A stretch of 33,490 nucleotides of DNA from the NCBI RefSeq assembly GCF_013812825.1, contig NZ_JACCSU010000016.1, forward strand, positions 1-33,490, written 5' to 3'. This DNA comes from Sphingomonas sp. GTDB taxonomy: Bacteria > Pseudomonadota > Alphaproteobacteria > Sphingomonadales > Sphingomonadaceae. Shown one piece after another: positions 19,084-27,802 of the stretch. The stretch's first letter is position 1. Every line of letters starts with the position of its first letter. The notes under the pieces are model-generated. The model saw only the letters and a program-made list of their open reading frames with translations. It was not told the DNA's origin and ran no database searches. The position numbers and the translations under genes are program-made.

Positions 19084-19425
19084 ATGAGCAGCGGCCGATG
19101 CGAAAACTACGCCGAGTTCTGGCTCCATTATCTGCGCGAGCATTCGGACCGGCGCACCAGGGCCCTTCACTATGCTGGAACCAGCATCGTCATCGCCGCC
19201 GCGGCGATGTTCGCCCTCACGGGTCACTGGGCGTGGCTGATCGCGATGCCGGTCGGCGGCTACGGGTTCGCCTGGGCGAGCCATGCGCTCATCGAATGCA
19301 ACCGCCCGGCAACCTTCACCCACCCGTGGTGGTCGCTAGTCTCCGACTTTCGGATGTTCTTCCTCGCCATGACCGGCCGCCTTCGGCCGCATCTTGATCA
19401 AGCGGGAAGCGAACGCCGGTCCTAG
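19084..19425 (+). CDS. DUF962/Mpo1-like small membrane protein
   Basis: A 113-residue protein of the DUF962 family, whose yeast member Mpo1 is a dioxygenase in fatty-acid alpha-oxidation. Conserved points are the N-terminal YAEFWLHYLREHSDRRTRALHY, the first helix ending near TGHWAW, the second segment GGYGFAWASHALIECNRPATF and HPWWSLVSDFRMF. The His and Asn residues of these motifs are the family's putative iron ligands. Two membrane segments are visible. Function in bacteria is not settled. The stop codon shares the CTAG at 19422-19425 with the stop of the convergent M28 gene. Confidence 0.87.
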   Translation: MSSGRCENYAEFWLHYLREHSDRRTRALHYAGTSIVIAAAAMFALTGHWAWLIAMPVGGYGFAWASHALIECNRPATFTHPWWSLVSDFRMFFLAMTGRLRPHLDQAGSERRS

Positions 19426-21035
19426 CGTTCCGCGCGCGGCTCGCCGGGGGCGAAGCGGTCGCCGAAATAATCGCCGCGGTACCAGCGCGGGCGGGCGTCG
19501 GCGTCGGCGAGCGCCCGCGCGATCTCGTAATTGAGCTTCGCGTAGCGCGCTCCCGACTTCCAGTTGATTGGCTGGCCAAGGTCGTCCTTGGGCGTGTGAT
19601 AGACGCTGGCGAAGAAATGGTCCCACCGCGCCTTGCCGCCGTTGGCATAGCCGGTGAACAACAGGATCGCCGGCACTCCGCGGCGAACGAACTGGTAATG
19701 GTCGGAGCGGACGAAGATCGACTGCTCGGGCATCGGGTCGGGCGAGACCGCGATCCCCATCCCCCGCGCCGCCTGCGCGACCGTTCGGGCGACGGTGGAA
19801 TGGTCGGCGCCAAACGCGACCACGTCGGTGAAATCGTAGGTCAGCAACGGCATGTCGAGATCGACCGCGGCGACGATCTGCTTGATGGGCACCGTGGGAT
19901 GCGAGGCGAAATAGTCGGCGCCCAGCAGGCCCTGCTCCTCACCGGTGTTGGCGATGAACAGGATCGAGCGCCGCGGCCGCTTGCCCGACTGGACGAACTC
20001 GCGCGCCGCCTCGAGCATGGTGGCGATGCCGGCCGCATTGTCGAGCGCCCCGTTGTAGATCGCGTCCTCGCCGGGCTTGGCGTCTTCCTTCACGCCGAGA
20101 TGGTCGAGGTGGCCCATCAGCACGACATATTCGCCCGCCAGCTCGGGATCGCTGCCCGGAAGCAGCCCGATTACCTCCGGGCTGGAGAAATCATGCCAGG
20201 AGCTTTGGGCATTGATCGTCAGTCGCGCGGGGATAGCAAAGCCGCGCACCGGCCGCCGCGATTTCGCCTGGGCGCGCAGCGATGCGAGCGGCGTGCGGGC
20301 ACCCTCGAACAGCTGCTCGGCCGTCTTCGCCGTCATCGCCAGCCGAGCGCCGAGCAGCGACGTCGCGCCCGTCTTGCCGGCCGTATCGATCCAGTCGAGC
20401 CGCGGCCGGCCGAGGGAGCCGAAGCGCCGCGGGGCCCCGGTCGGCTCGACCGGAATCTCGATCAGCCCGAGCGCGCCCCGCCGGGCGGCGGCCTCGGGCT
20501 TGGACGCATCGAGATGGGCTCGAACCTCGGTCGGAAGGCCAGTCGGCGAACCCGAGAAAGCGACGACGATCTTCCCTCGCACGTCGAGGCCGGCATAGTC
20601 ATCGAGGCCAAGCGCCTGCTCATTGAGCCCGTGGCCGACGAAAACGAGCGCGGCATCGATCGATCGGTTTTTCTCGAGCAGGCTCGGCTGCAGCGAGACA
20701 TCGATTCCGTGCGCCAGGGCGGTCGTTCGGCCCCTGACCCGCAATCGGACCTGCGGCGGGCTGACGTGGGTGGCGCGCCGGAACGGGACCTGCAGGTACC
20801 AACCGCCGCCGGTGCCTCCGGGCCTCAGGCCGAGGCTGGCGAACTGGGCCGCGACATATTGCGCGGCGACCGCATAGCCGCGCGACCCGGTGGCGCGGCC
20901 CTCGAGCTCGTCGCTGGCGAGGAACTGGACATGGCCGCGGACCCGGTCCGCCGCCGCCTCGTCCGCGGGAACCGCCGCCGCCGACAGGAGCAGCGCCAGC
21001 GGGGCGGCGGCGAAGCGGACCAGGCGCGAGTTCAT
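19422..21035 (-). CDS. Secreted M28 family zinc aminopeptidase
   Basis: A 537-residue exported peptidase with a signal peptide (MNSRLVRFAAAPLALLLSAA). The N-terminal SDELEGRATGSRGYAVAAQY motif is typical of M28 enzymes, and a PA-like insert (VRGKIVVAFSGSP) follows. The zinc ligands of the catalytic domain are visible: GHLDHLG, GALDNAAGIA, NTGEEQGLLGADYF (Glu pair), VDLDMP and RSDHYQF. It should release N-terminal residues from peptides in the periplasm or outside the cell. The ATG overlaps the galE stop (ATGA at 21032-21035), so it is coupled to galE, although the functions look unrelated. Confidence 0.93.
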   Translation of the reverse strand: MNSRLVRFAAAPLALLLSAAAVPADEAAADRVRGHVQFLASDELEGRATGSRGYAVAAQYVAAQFASLGLRPGGTGGGWYLQVPFRRATHVSPPQVRLRVRGRTTALAHGIDVSLQPSLLEKNRSIDAALVFVGHGLNEQALGLDDYAGLDVRGKIVVAFSGSPTGLPTEVRAHLDASKPEAAARRGALGLIEIPVEPTGAPRRFGSLGRPRLDWIDTAGKTGATSLLGARLAMTAKTAEQLFEGARTPLASLRAQAKSRRPVRGFAIPARLTINAQSSWHDFSSPEVIGLLPGSDPELAGEYVVLMGHLDHLGVKEDAKPGEDAIYNGALDNAAGIATMLEAAREFVQSGKRPRRSILFIANTGEEQGLLGADYFASHPTVPIKQIVAAVDLDMPLLTYDFTDVVAFGADHSTVARTVAQAARGMGIAVSPDPMPEQSIFVRSDHYQFVRRGVPAILLFTGYANGGKARWDHFFASVYHTPKDDLGQPINWKSGARYAKLNYEIARALADADARPRWYRGDYFGDRFAPGEPRAER

Positions 21036-22033
21036 CCTTCGGACCGTCCGAGCAATCGCCGTTCCCATTCGAGCGCGTGCGCGACGATGGTCTCGATGTC
21101 GGCAAAGCCCGGGTTCCAGTCGAGAGTCTCGACCAGCGCCCGGTTCGACGCGACCAGTTCGGGCGGGTCGCCGGGCCGGCGCGGCATCTCGCGCCGCGGC
21201 ACCGGCGTGCCGACCACGCGGTCGAGATTATCGAGCACCTCGAGGACCGACAGGCCCGTGCCGTAACCGCAATTGAGGACCAGGTTCTCTCGCGGCCGCT
21301 CGATCAGCCGCTCGAGCGCGACGACGTGCGCCGCGGCAAGGTCGGTGACATGGACGTAGTCGCGAACGCAGGTGCCGTCGCGTGTCGCATAATCGGTGCC
21401 GAACACGGCGACATGGTCGCGCTTGCCGACCGCCGCCTCGACCGCGACCTTGATCAAATGCGTCGATCCCTTGCCGACCTGCCCGGCGCGCATGTCGGGA
21501 TCGGCGCCGGCGACGTTGAAGTAGCGCAGCGCCGCATAATTGAGCGGATGGGCGGCGGCCGCATCGGCGAGCATCCGCTCGGTCATCAGCTTGGACGCGC
21601 CGTAGGGATTGATCGGCTGCTTGGGATCGTCCTCCTCGATCGGCACCCGCTCGGGCTCGCCGTAGACCGCCGCGGTCGAGGAAAAGACGATGTGCCGCAC
21701 CTCCGCGGCGACGGCGGCCGAGGTCAGCGCGTGGCTGGCGAGCGTGTTGTTGGCGTAATATTCGAGCGGCTTGTCGACCGATTCCGGGACCACGATCGAC
21801 CCCGCGAAGTGGAGGATGGCGCCGATCCGCTGGTCGCGGAAGATCCGGTCAACCAAGGCTCGGTCGGCGATCGATCCTTCGAAGAACGGCACTCCGTCCG
21901 GAACCACGTCGCGAGTGCCGTTGGACAGGTCATCGATCACCGCGACCGGCCAGCCGGCGTCGCGCAGCGCCAGCACGGCGTGGCTGCCGATATAGCCGGC
22001 GCCGCCGGTCACGAGCACTGGAGACTTGGTCAT
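21032..22033 (-). CDS. galE: UDP-glucose 4-epimerase
   Basis: Interconverts UDP-glucose and UDP-galactose, supplying sugars for surface polysaccharide and galactose metabolism. It has 333 residues and an extended short-chain dehydrogenase fold. The NAD-binding GGAGYIGSHAVLAL is at the start, with Asp in VIDDLSNG. The catalytic SSTAAVYG and YGASK (YxxxK) are present, and the late CVRDYVHVTDLAAAH stretch is diagnostic. It is coupled to the M28 peptidase downstream. Upstream lies a decayed PP2C gene on the other strand. Confidence 0.96.
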   Translation of the reverse strand: MTKSPVLVTGGAGYIGSHAVLALRDAGWPVAVIDDLSNGTRDVVPDGVPFFEGSIADRALVDRIFRDQRIGAILHFAGSIVVPESVDKPLEYYANNTLASHALTSAAVAAEVRHIVFSSTAAVYGEPERVPIEEDDPKQPINPYGASKLMTERMLADAAAAHPLNYAALRYFNVAGADPDMRAGQVGKGSTHLIKVAVEAAVGKRDHVAVFGTDYATRDGTCVRDYVHVTDLAAAHVVALERLIERPRENLVLNCGYGTGLSVLEVLDNLDRVVGTPVPRREMPRRPGDPPELVASNRALVETLDWNPGFADIETIVAHALEWERRLLGRSEG

Positions 22034-22109
22034 CGAATCGCGGCTGGCTAGCGGATCAAGTGACGCTGCGCTAGCGAGCTTGAAGAGTGCGGAATCAGTT
22101 TAGCCTCGA

Positions 22110-22460
22110 CTTTACCGCGGCGGCGAGATCACTCGGATGACGCGCGACCACAGCCTCTGCAGGATCTCATCGACGCATACTCAAGCCCGAGGAAGCCGAG
22201 ACGCACGCGGATGCGAACCTGATCATGCGAGCCGTCGGCGCCGCCGAAGACATCGAGGTCGACATCGTCGGCGGCGACGCTCGAGCCGGCGACCAGTTCC
22301 TGCTGGCAAGCGATGGCCTGACCCGCGTCGTCCGCGACGACGAGCTGGCCGCCGAATTGGAGCGGGCACCGCCGGCTCAGGCGGCCGACAATCTGATCGA
22401 TCTGGTGTCGCGCGCGGCGCCCCCGACAACGTCTCGCTGATCATCACCCGGCTTGTCTGA
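22110..22460 (+). pseudogene. Remnant of a PP2C-type serine/threonine phosphatase
   Basis: The C-terminal half of a PP2C phosphatase, broken by three frame changes. In one frame LYRGGEITRMTRDHSL appears (22110-22157). After two extra bases QDLIDAY follows, and after two more KPEEAETHADANLIMRAVGA continues through DQFLLASDGLTRVV. A last shift near 22412-22420 leads to [16 protein letters not shown] and a stop at 22458-22460. All these are PP2C landmarks (LYR..TRDHS, FLLxSDGL, DNVS). The N-terminal half with the first metal-binding Asp residues is absent, because the match begins close to galE. It is a dead gene. Confidence 0.8.
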
Positions 22461-22659
22461 CGGGCGCGCCTTTTTCGATCGAATGATGATTTTTCCACCG
22501 AAGGCCGCGGCGCTTCGCCGACATCGCCAAGCTGCCGCCGTTCCCTCGATCAGCCGAATAGCGTCAAGCCCGCATCCGGCCAGGTTCTCGCGGGGCTTCC
22601 CACGCGAGTCCCGCCGCACTATCAGGCCGCGCTCCCACTTTGTTTCCCAAGAAGGTTCG

Positions 22660-23814
22660 ATGACAATCACCATTTCGAGCGCGTTCGACGCGGGCAACAT
22701 TCGCGTCGTCAGCCAGGACGGCGACCGAGTCGACCTGGAGATCGTCAAGGACCACATGTCCGACTTCTACCAATGGTTCCACTTCCGCCTCGCGGGTGCC
22801 GCCGGTCGGGACTTGACCCTGCGCATCCTCAATTGCGCCGGCTCGGCCTATCCGCATGGCTGGCCCGACTACCGAGCATGCCTGTCGCTCGACCGCGAGG
22901 AATGGGTTCGGGTCGCCGACACCAGCTACGCCGACGGCATCCTTACGGTGAAGCTGACGCCACCGACCGACTGCGTGTGGCTGGCTTATTTCGCGCCTTT
23001 TTCGATGGAGCGGCACCACGATTTAATCACCGCCATCGCGGCGCTCGACGGCGTCGGCTACAGCTCGCTCGGCAAGTCGCTCGACGGCCAGGACATCGAT
23101 TGCCTGACGATCGGCGACGGCGACCTCAATGCCTGGCTCTACGCCCGCCAGCACCCCGGCGAGACGATGGCCGAATGGTGGATGGAAGGCGCGCTCGAAA
23201 AGCTCTGCGACCCCGAGGACCCGGTCGCGCGGGTGCTTCGCCGCGAGTGCACGTTCCGGGTGATCCCGAACATGAACCCCGACGGATCGCGCCGCGGGCA
23301 CCTGCGCACCAACGCGGTCGGAGTGAACCTCAACCGCGAGTGGCACGCGCCGAGCGCCGAGAAGAGCCCTGAGGTGCTGTGCGTGCGCAATGCGATGGAC
23401 AAAGTTGGCGTCGATTTCGCGATGGACGTCCACGGCGACGAGGCGATTCCCGCCAACTTCCTCGCCGGCTTCGAGGGCATCCCGTCGATCACCGAGCGCC
23501 AGACTCGATTGTTCAAATTGTTCAGCGACACGCTCGAGCGGCTGTCGCCCGACTTCCAGACCGCTCAGGGCTACGAGATCCCGGCGCCCGGCCAAGCCAA
23601 CATGTCGATGTCGACCACCCAGCTCGCCGAGCGCTTCGGCTGCGTGTCGATGACGCTCGAAATGCCGTTCAAGGACAACATCAACCTGCCCGACCCGGTT
23701 TACGGCTGGTCGCCGCAACGCTCGAAATATCTCGCGTCCGCGTGCCTCGACGCGCTTCACGCGATCCTTCCCGAGCTCAAGGCCGAGCGAAAGAGCGCGT
23801 CCCGGGCCGCCTGA
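22660..23814 (+). CDS. M14 zinc carboxypeptidase, AGBL/cytosolic carboxypeptidase-like
   Basis: A 384-residue protein without a signal peptide, so probably cytoplasmic. An N-terminal beta-sandwich (about 1-125, [15 protein letters not shown] and [15 protein letters not shown]) precedes an M14 peptidase domain. Zinc ligands are His165 and Glu168 in [13 protein letters not shown] and His258 in MDVHGDE. The [11 protein letters not shown] and NLNREWHAP stretches and Glu334 in MTLEMPFKD complete the active site. Eukaryotic relatives remove glutamate side chains from tubulin; the bacterial substrate is unknown. The ATG at 22660 follows AAGAAGG. Its stop overlaps the gpmA start (TGATG). Confidence 0.92.
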   Translation: MTITISSAFDAGNIRVVSQDGDRVDLEIVKDHMSDFYQWFHFRLAGAAGRDLTLRILNCAGSAYPHGWPDYRACLSLDREEWVRVADTSYADGILTVKLTPPTDCVWLAYFAPFSMERHHDLITAIAALDGVGYSSLGKSLDGQDIDCLTIGDGDLNAWLYARQHPGETMAEWWMEGALEKLCDPEDPVARVLRRECTFRVIPNMNPDGSRRGHLRTNAVGVNLNREWHAPSAEKSPEVLCVRNAMDKVGVDFAMDVHGDEAIPANFLAGFEGIPSITERQTRLFKLFSDTLERLSPDFQTAQGYEIPAPGQANMSMSTTQLAERFGCVSMTLEMPFKDNINLPDPVYGWSPQRSKYLASACLDALHAILPELKAERKSASRAA

Positions 23815-24506
23815 TGCCGACCCTGGTCCTTCTTCGCCACGGTCAGTCGCAATGGAACCTCGAAAATCGCTTCACCGGCTGGTGGGATGTCGACCTCAGC
23901 GACCAGGGCGCCGCCGAGGCCCGCGCCGCCGGGAAGTTGCTCAAGGACCGCGGGCTCGACCTCGACCGCTGCTTCACCAGCGTCCTGACCCGCGCCATCC
24001 GAACGCTCGACCTGGTGCTCGACGAGATGGACCGGCTGTGGCTCCCCGTCGCCAAGCACTGGCGCTTGAACGAGCGGCATTACGGCGGCCTGACCGGCCT
24101 CGATAAGCAGGAGATGATCGACCGGGTCGGCGCCGAGCAGGTGCAGGCCTGGCGGCGCTCGTTCGACACGCCGCCCCCGCCGATGGACCCCGACAGCCAA
24201 TACGATGTGGCCGGCGACCGCCGCTACGCACGGGTCGAGGTGCCCAAAAGCGAAAGCCTCAAGGATACCATCGCTCGAGTGCTGCCCTATTACCAAGCCG
24301 AGATCGCGCCCGCGCTTCGCGCCGGCCAGCGGGTGCTGGTGTCGGCCCACGGCAATTCGCTTCGGGCGCTGGAAAAGCATCTGTCGAACATCGGCGACGA
24401 CGAGATCATGGGGCTCGAGATCCCGACCGGCGAACCGATCGTCTACGAGCTCGGCGACGACCTTGCGGTCCGCGACCGTTATTATCTGGCGGAACGCGCC
24501 GCCTAG
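23814..24506 (+). CDS. gpmA: 2,3-bisphosphoglycerate-dependent phosphoglycerate mutase
   Basis: Interconverts 3- and 2-phosphoglycerate in glycolysis. It has 230 residues. The catalytic His is in LVLLRHGQSQWN, and GWWDVDLSDQG, LNERHYGGLTGLDK and the second His in VSAHGNSLRALEKH are all conserved. The ATG overlaps the stop of the M14 gene by one base. The stop codon shares the CTAG at 24503-24506 with the stop of the convergent GGDEF gene. Confidence 0.96.
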   Translation: MPTLVLLRHGQSQWNLENRFTGWWDVDLSDQGAAEARAAGKLLKDRGLDLDRCFTSVLTRAIRTLDLVLDEMDRLWLPVAKHWRLNERHYGGLTGLDKQEMIDRVGAEQVQAWRRSFDTPPPPMDPDSQYDVAGDRRYARVEVPKSESLKDTIARVLPYYQAEIAPALRAGQRVLVSAHGNSLRALEKHLSNIGDDEIMGLEIPTGEPIVYELGDDLAVRDRYYLAERAA

Positions 24507-25087
24507 CCGACGGCGGCGGCTTTTTTGACGTACATCGCCTGGTCGGCCCGGGCCATGACCGTTTCGGGATCGTCGTCCGGGGCGATGACGCCGATGCCGA
24601 TCGCGACCCCGAGCTGCAGCGCCGCGCCGTCATGGCTGAAGTCGCACCTCGCGATCCGCTCGACGAGCCGCGATGCGGTTTCGTCGGCAATCGCCTGGTC
24701 GGCATGTTCGAGCAGGATGCCGAACTCGTCGCCGCCGAGCCGAGCCACGCAATCGCCGTTGCGCACTCCGCTGACCAGCAGTTGCGAAACCCGGATCAGC
24801 GCTTCGTCGCCGGCCTGGTGGCCGTGACTGTCGTTGATCCGCTTCAGCCCGTCGATGTCGACGAACAGCATCGCCGCGTCGTCGCCGTAGCGCTTCACGC
24901 GGGCGATCAGCCCCTCGAGCTGAGTCATGAAGCCGCGGCGATTGGGAAGCTCGACCAGCGGGTCGAGGTGGGCGAGCTGGTCCAGCCGCTCGACCATCGC
25001 CTGCAACCGGGCGATCTCGCCGCGCAGCCGAGCAACTTCGCTCGCCAGCTCTTCGCTGTTGGACGGATCGATAAGCTCTTCGGCCAT
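24503..25087 (-). CDS. GGDEF diguanylate cyclase
   Basis: A 194-residue soluble protein that should make cyclic di-GMP from two GTP. A short helical, probably coiled-coil segment (about 12-40) leads into the GGDEF domain. Conserved landmarks are HLDPLVELPNRRGF, FVDIDGLKRINDSHGH, the active-site LGGDEF (118-122) and the RNGD inhibitory site (109-112) five residues before it. No sensor domain is attached, so activity may depend on dimerisation through the coiled coil. The ATG at 25087 is chosen because the protein then begins with the coiled coil. It lies between gpmA and purE on the opposite strand. Confidence 0.93.
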   Translation of the reverse strand: MAEELIDPSNSEELASEVARLRGEIARLQAMVERLDQLAHLDPLVELPNRRGFMTQLEGLIARVKRYGDDAAMLFVDIDGLKRINDSHGHQAGDEALIRVSQLLVSGVRNGDCVARLGGDEFGILLEHADQAIADETASRLVERIARCDFSHDGAALQLGVAIGIGVIAPDDDPETVMARADQAMYVKKAAAVG

Positions 25088-25226
25088 GATCGACGTTTTC
25101 GCTTCCCCCGTCCGGAACATAGCTCGAAAAGCGCGTTCGGCAAATCCGCTGCGGGAGGCCGCGATTGCGCCCATCCTCTCATCTTCCTAAACGATCCGGC
25201 TTGGTTTTCATGCAATCGGGACGATC

Positions 25227-25709
25227 ATGAGCGAGCCGCTGGTCGGGATCATCATGGGCAGCAGCTCGGACTGGGAGACGATGCGCCACGCGGCCGAGAC
25301 CCTCGACCGCCTCGGCGTCGCGCACGAGACCAAGATCGTTTCGGCGCATCGGACGCCCAGGCGCCTCCACGAATATGCGGCCGCGGCCAAACAGCGCGGT
25401 CTCAAGCTGATCATCGCCGGCGCCGGCGGAGCCGCCCATTTGCCCGGAATGACCGCGTCGATGACCCCGCTGCCGGTGCTCGGGGTGCCGATCGAGACCC
25501 AGTCGCTGAAGGGCATGGATAGCTTGCTGTCGATCGTCCAGATGCCGGCCGGGGTGCCGGTCGGGACTTTGGCGATCGGCAAGGCCGGGGCGATCAACGC
25601 CGCTCTGCTCGCCGCCGCAATCCTCGCCGATGGCGACGACGAGCTCGCCGCTCGGCTCGATTCCTTCCGCGAAACCCAGACGAAGTCGGTCGCCGAAACC
25701 CCCGGATGA
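25227..25709 (+). CDS. purE: N5-carboxyaminoimidazole ribonucleotide mutase
   Basis: Moves the carboxylate from N5-CAIR to give CAIR in purine synthesis (class I PurE). It has 160 residues. The CAIR site is seen in [10 protein letters not shown] and [12 protein letters not shown], and in [16 protein letters not shown] and [17 protein letters not shown]. The stop overlaps the purK ATG (ATGA at 25706-25709), a coupled pair. Confidence 0.96.
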   Translation: MSEPLVGIIMGSSSDWETMRHAAETLDRLGVAHETKIVSAHRTPRRLHEYAAAAKQRGLKLIIAGAGGAAHLPGMTASMTPLPVLGVPIETQSLKGMDSLLSIVQMPAGVPVGTLAIGKAGAINAALLAAAILADGDDELAARLDSFRETQTKSVAETPG

Positions 25710-26794
25710 CGCCGGCCGTGAGCAAAGTCGAAGTGGTCGCGCCCGGTTCCATCATCGGCATCGTCGGCGGCGGCCAGCTCGGCCGGATGCTGGCGGTCGC
25801 GGCCGCCCGGCTCGGCTACAAATGCCACATCTTCGACCCGCACGAGCACCCTTGCGCGGCGGACGTCGCGGAGGCCTTCACGCGCGGAGCGTTCGACGAC
25901 AGAGCGGCGCTCGAACGGTTCGCCGGCCAGGTCGACGTCGCGACCTATGAATTCGAGAATCTCCCGGCCGAGCCGTTGACTGCGCTCGGGCCCAAACTTC
26001 GTCCCGGCGTGCGCTCGCTCGCGGTCGCCCAGGACCGCGCGGAGGAAAAGTCGTTCATCGAATCCACCGGCGGGCGAGTCGCCCCGTGGCGCTCGGTCGC
26101 AAGCCTCGGCGAAGTTCAGGCGGCCGTAGGGGAGCTCAAGCTGCCGCTGGTGCTCAAGACCCGGCGCTACGGATACGACGGCAAGGGACAGGCCTGGATC
26201 CGCACCTGGCAAGATGTGGCGGCGGCGTGGGACGCGATCGGCCGCGAGCCGGCAATCGCCGAGGCGGGAATCGAATTCACCGCGGAATTCTCGGTCCTTC
26301 TGGCGCGCGCCCCGGGTGAAGCGGGCTGCGTCTTTTGGGATGTTCCCGAGAATGTTCACGAGGACGGCATTCTTCGCCGCTCGATCGTCCCGGCGAGCCC
26401 GGCGGTCCTCGGCCAAGCCGAGCCGGCCCAAGCGATGGCCCTCCACATCGCCGAGGCGCTCGACCATATCGGCGTGCTCACCGTGGAGTTCTTCGCCACC
26501 CCGTCCGGGCCGCTGGTCAACGAGATCGCGCCGCGCGTGCACAACAGCGGCCACTGGACGATCGAGGGTGCGGTCACCTCGCAGTTCGAGCAGCACGTTC
26601 GGGCGATCTGCGGATTGCCGCTCGGCTCGAGCGACCGAACCGGCGCGTCCGTGACCATGGACAATCTCATCGGCGACGAAGCGAGTCGCTGGCCGGAGCT
26701 CGGCGCCGAGCCGGGCGCCCGCCTCCACCTCTACGGCAAGGGCGAGGCCCGTCCCGGCCGCAAGATGGGCCATGTCACGCGCGTGGTCCATTGA
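25706..26794 (+). CDS. purK: 5-(carboxyamino)imidazole ribonucleotide synthase
   Basis: ATP-grasp enzyme that makes N5-CAIR from AIR, bicarbonate and ATP, feeding PurE. It has 362 residues. The N-terminal [28 protein letters not shown], the nucleotide-binding [24 protein letters not shown] and the metal/nucleotide site [17 protein letters not shown] are clear. The ATG overlaps the purE stop. An accessory stretch begins immediately downstream. Confidence 0.96.
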   Translation: MTPAVSKVEVVAPGSIIGIVGGGQLGRMLAVAAARLGYKCHIFDPHEHPCAADVAEAFTRGAFDDRAALERFAGQVDVATYEFENLPAEPLTALGPKLRPGVRSLAVAQDRAEEKSFIESTGGRVAPWRSVASLGEVQAAVGELKLPLVLKTRRYGYDGKGQAWIRTWQDVAAAWDAIGREPAIAEAGIEFTAEFSVLLARAPGEAGCVFWDVPENVHEDGILRRSIVPASPAVLGQAEPAQAMALHIAEALDHIGVLTVEFFATPSGPLVNEIAPRVHNSGHWTIEGAVTSQFEQHVRAICGLPLGSSDRTGASVTMDNLIGDEASRWPELGAEPGARLHLYGKGEARPGRKMGHVTRVVH

Positions 26795-26919
26795 GTCGCT
26801 GCGGGGGCCGAAAAACTCATTAATCTGTGTCAGTTAGCGGATCCATAAAGGCGGCGTCCGCATTGTTCGGCCCGCGAACGCCCCAGCTCCATGGGGTGGG
26901 TCAAAGCAGGACACGAGCA

Positions 26920-27180
26920 GTGGCTGACCTCGCTCCCATCGTCGTCTTTCGAGAGACGAATTGCACTCCATACGGGCTGGCGATCGAGGGCCGCGATTGC
27001 GAGAGTGCATTCGACTGGACGTCCAGCGACTATTGGCGAGCTCGCGAGCGCGCTGAACGGGCTGCGGCCAAGACGGCCCAGTCGCCAAGCGCCCGGGCCG
27101 TTCATCAGGAACTCGCGCAGGAATACGCAGCGCGCGTTCGGCGGCTCGAAGGCGACAGCCGCACGGCATCGACGGGATAG
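26920..27180 (+). CDS. Small cytoplasmic protein of unknown function
   Basis: An 86-residue soluble protein (VADLAPIVVFRETNCTPYGL, then an acidic middle and an amphipathic charged C-terminal half rich in Ala, Arg and Glu that is probably helical). No domain is recognised. The GTG at 26920 has AGCAGGA upstream at a usable distance; the open frame runs further up, but that part lacks a ribosome site. Its stop overlaps the start of the next small gene by one base, suggesting a pair. Confidence 0.6.
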   Translation: MADLAPIVVFRETNCTPYGLAIEGRDCESAFDWTSSDYWRARERAERAAAKTAQSPSARAVHQELAQEYAARVRRLEGDSRTASTG

Positions 27181-27386
27181 TGATCGTGCGGGCGCGACAG
27201 ATCGCCGGCTGGGCGCTGCTCGCTGCCGTCGCTGCTTTTGCTGTGCTGATGGCGGCCGGGCCTCTGCACCTGATCGATCCGATTACCAGGGTCTATGTCG
27301 GGTCGATTGCGGCCCTGGTCGTCGCCCTCAGCGCGGTTGCCTTCGTCGCCGTTCATTTCGTCACCCGCAACCGTCGTCGCGGTTGA
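27180..27386 (+). CDS. Small membrane protein, two helices
   Basis: A 68-residue protein with two hydrophobic helices (about 9-28 and 38-60) separated by a short DPITRVYVG loop, ending in a basic NRRRG tail. The GTG start at 27180 overlaps the preceding stop by one base; a GTG at 27186 is also in frame. It may act with the preceding small protein. I recognise no family. Confidence 0.6.
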   Translation: MIVRARQIAGWALLAAVAAFAVLMAAGPLHLIDPITRVYVGSIAALVVALSAVAFVAVHFVTRNRRRG

Positions 27387-27470
27387 CGTCCGCGGTCCGT
27401 CAATCGAACTCGCGCCGCCCACGGAATTTCCACGATTGATCCGCACCGCCGCTCTGCGCTGACACGGCAC

Positions 27471-27563
27471 TCACAGGGTCAGAAGTGATCCCATTGCGCA
27501 AACCGCCACGCAGCTTCCCATCACGAGGCCGACGCCCCACGCCCAACGATCGCTGCCATTCAC
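27471..27563 (-). CDS. Possible 30-residue single-helix membrane peptide
   Basis: The peptide begins MNGSDRWAWGVGLVMGSC and ends GSLLTL, with one hydrophobic segment. GTG start, AGGTCAGG upstream. No family is known to me, so the call rests on hydrophobic character alone. Confidence 0.25.
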   Translation of the reverse strand: MNGSDRWAWGVGLVMGSCVAVCAMGSLLTL

Positions 27564-27642
27564 GACAATCACCTGACCTGTTTGCCCGCCCCGGACATCG
27601 TGGGCGCCCACACAGCTAGCGATCAGTTCTAAAGATCGAGCT

Positions 27643-27672
27643 AATGTCCGCTCTTGACCGAAAGTGGACATT
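27643..27672. repeat. Palindromic repeat, copy 1
   Basis: AATGTCC and GGACATT arms flank a 16-base centre that is the most diverged of the five copies in this window (GCTCTTGACC instead of GCTTTCCACC). It lies in the 416-base gap upstream of the small membrane protein's convergent neighbour. Confidence 0.6.
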
Positions 27673-27802
27673 CGCCAATGGCAAATTTTGCGCCCACACA
27701 CGCCCGTTCCGACCACTAGAAACCGCATTTTTAAAGCGGCTGTTCGTTTCAGTTAGATTGCGATGATGATTCCTGCCGAGCGCATCCGGTTCTGAGAGGC
27801 GA

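Larger units (their letters stand above)
27387..27802. other. Intergenic stretch with a palindromic repeat and a doubtful short gene
   Basis: This 416-base gap has no gene I can support firmly. It holds one copy of the palindromic repeat at 27643-27672. On the minus strand, a GTG at 27563 would give a 30-residue peptide with one hydrophobic segment (NGSDRWAWGVGLVMGSCVAV) ending at 27471. The frame stays open to 27728, but that extension crosses the palindromic repeat and looks noncoding. Confidence 0.4.

Noticed and set aside
22461-22659. The gap before the M14 gene as a coding region
   Set aside because: The open frame extends through it but has no ribosome site or domain; the M14 start at 22660 has a good site.
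25208-26791. A 527-codon open frame on the minus strand
   Set aside because: Antisense shadow of purE and purK.
27471-27728. The longer 85-residue frame on the minus strand
   Set aside because: Its first half crosses the palindromic repeat; only the last 30 residues look at all protein-like, listed separately at low confidence.
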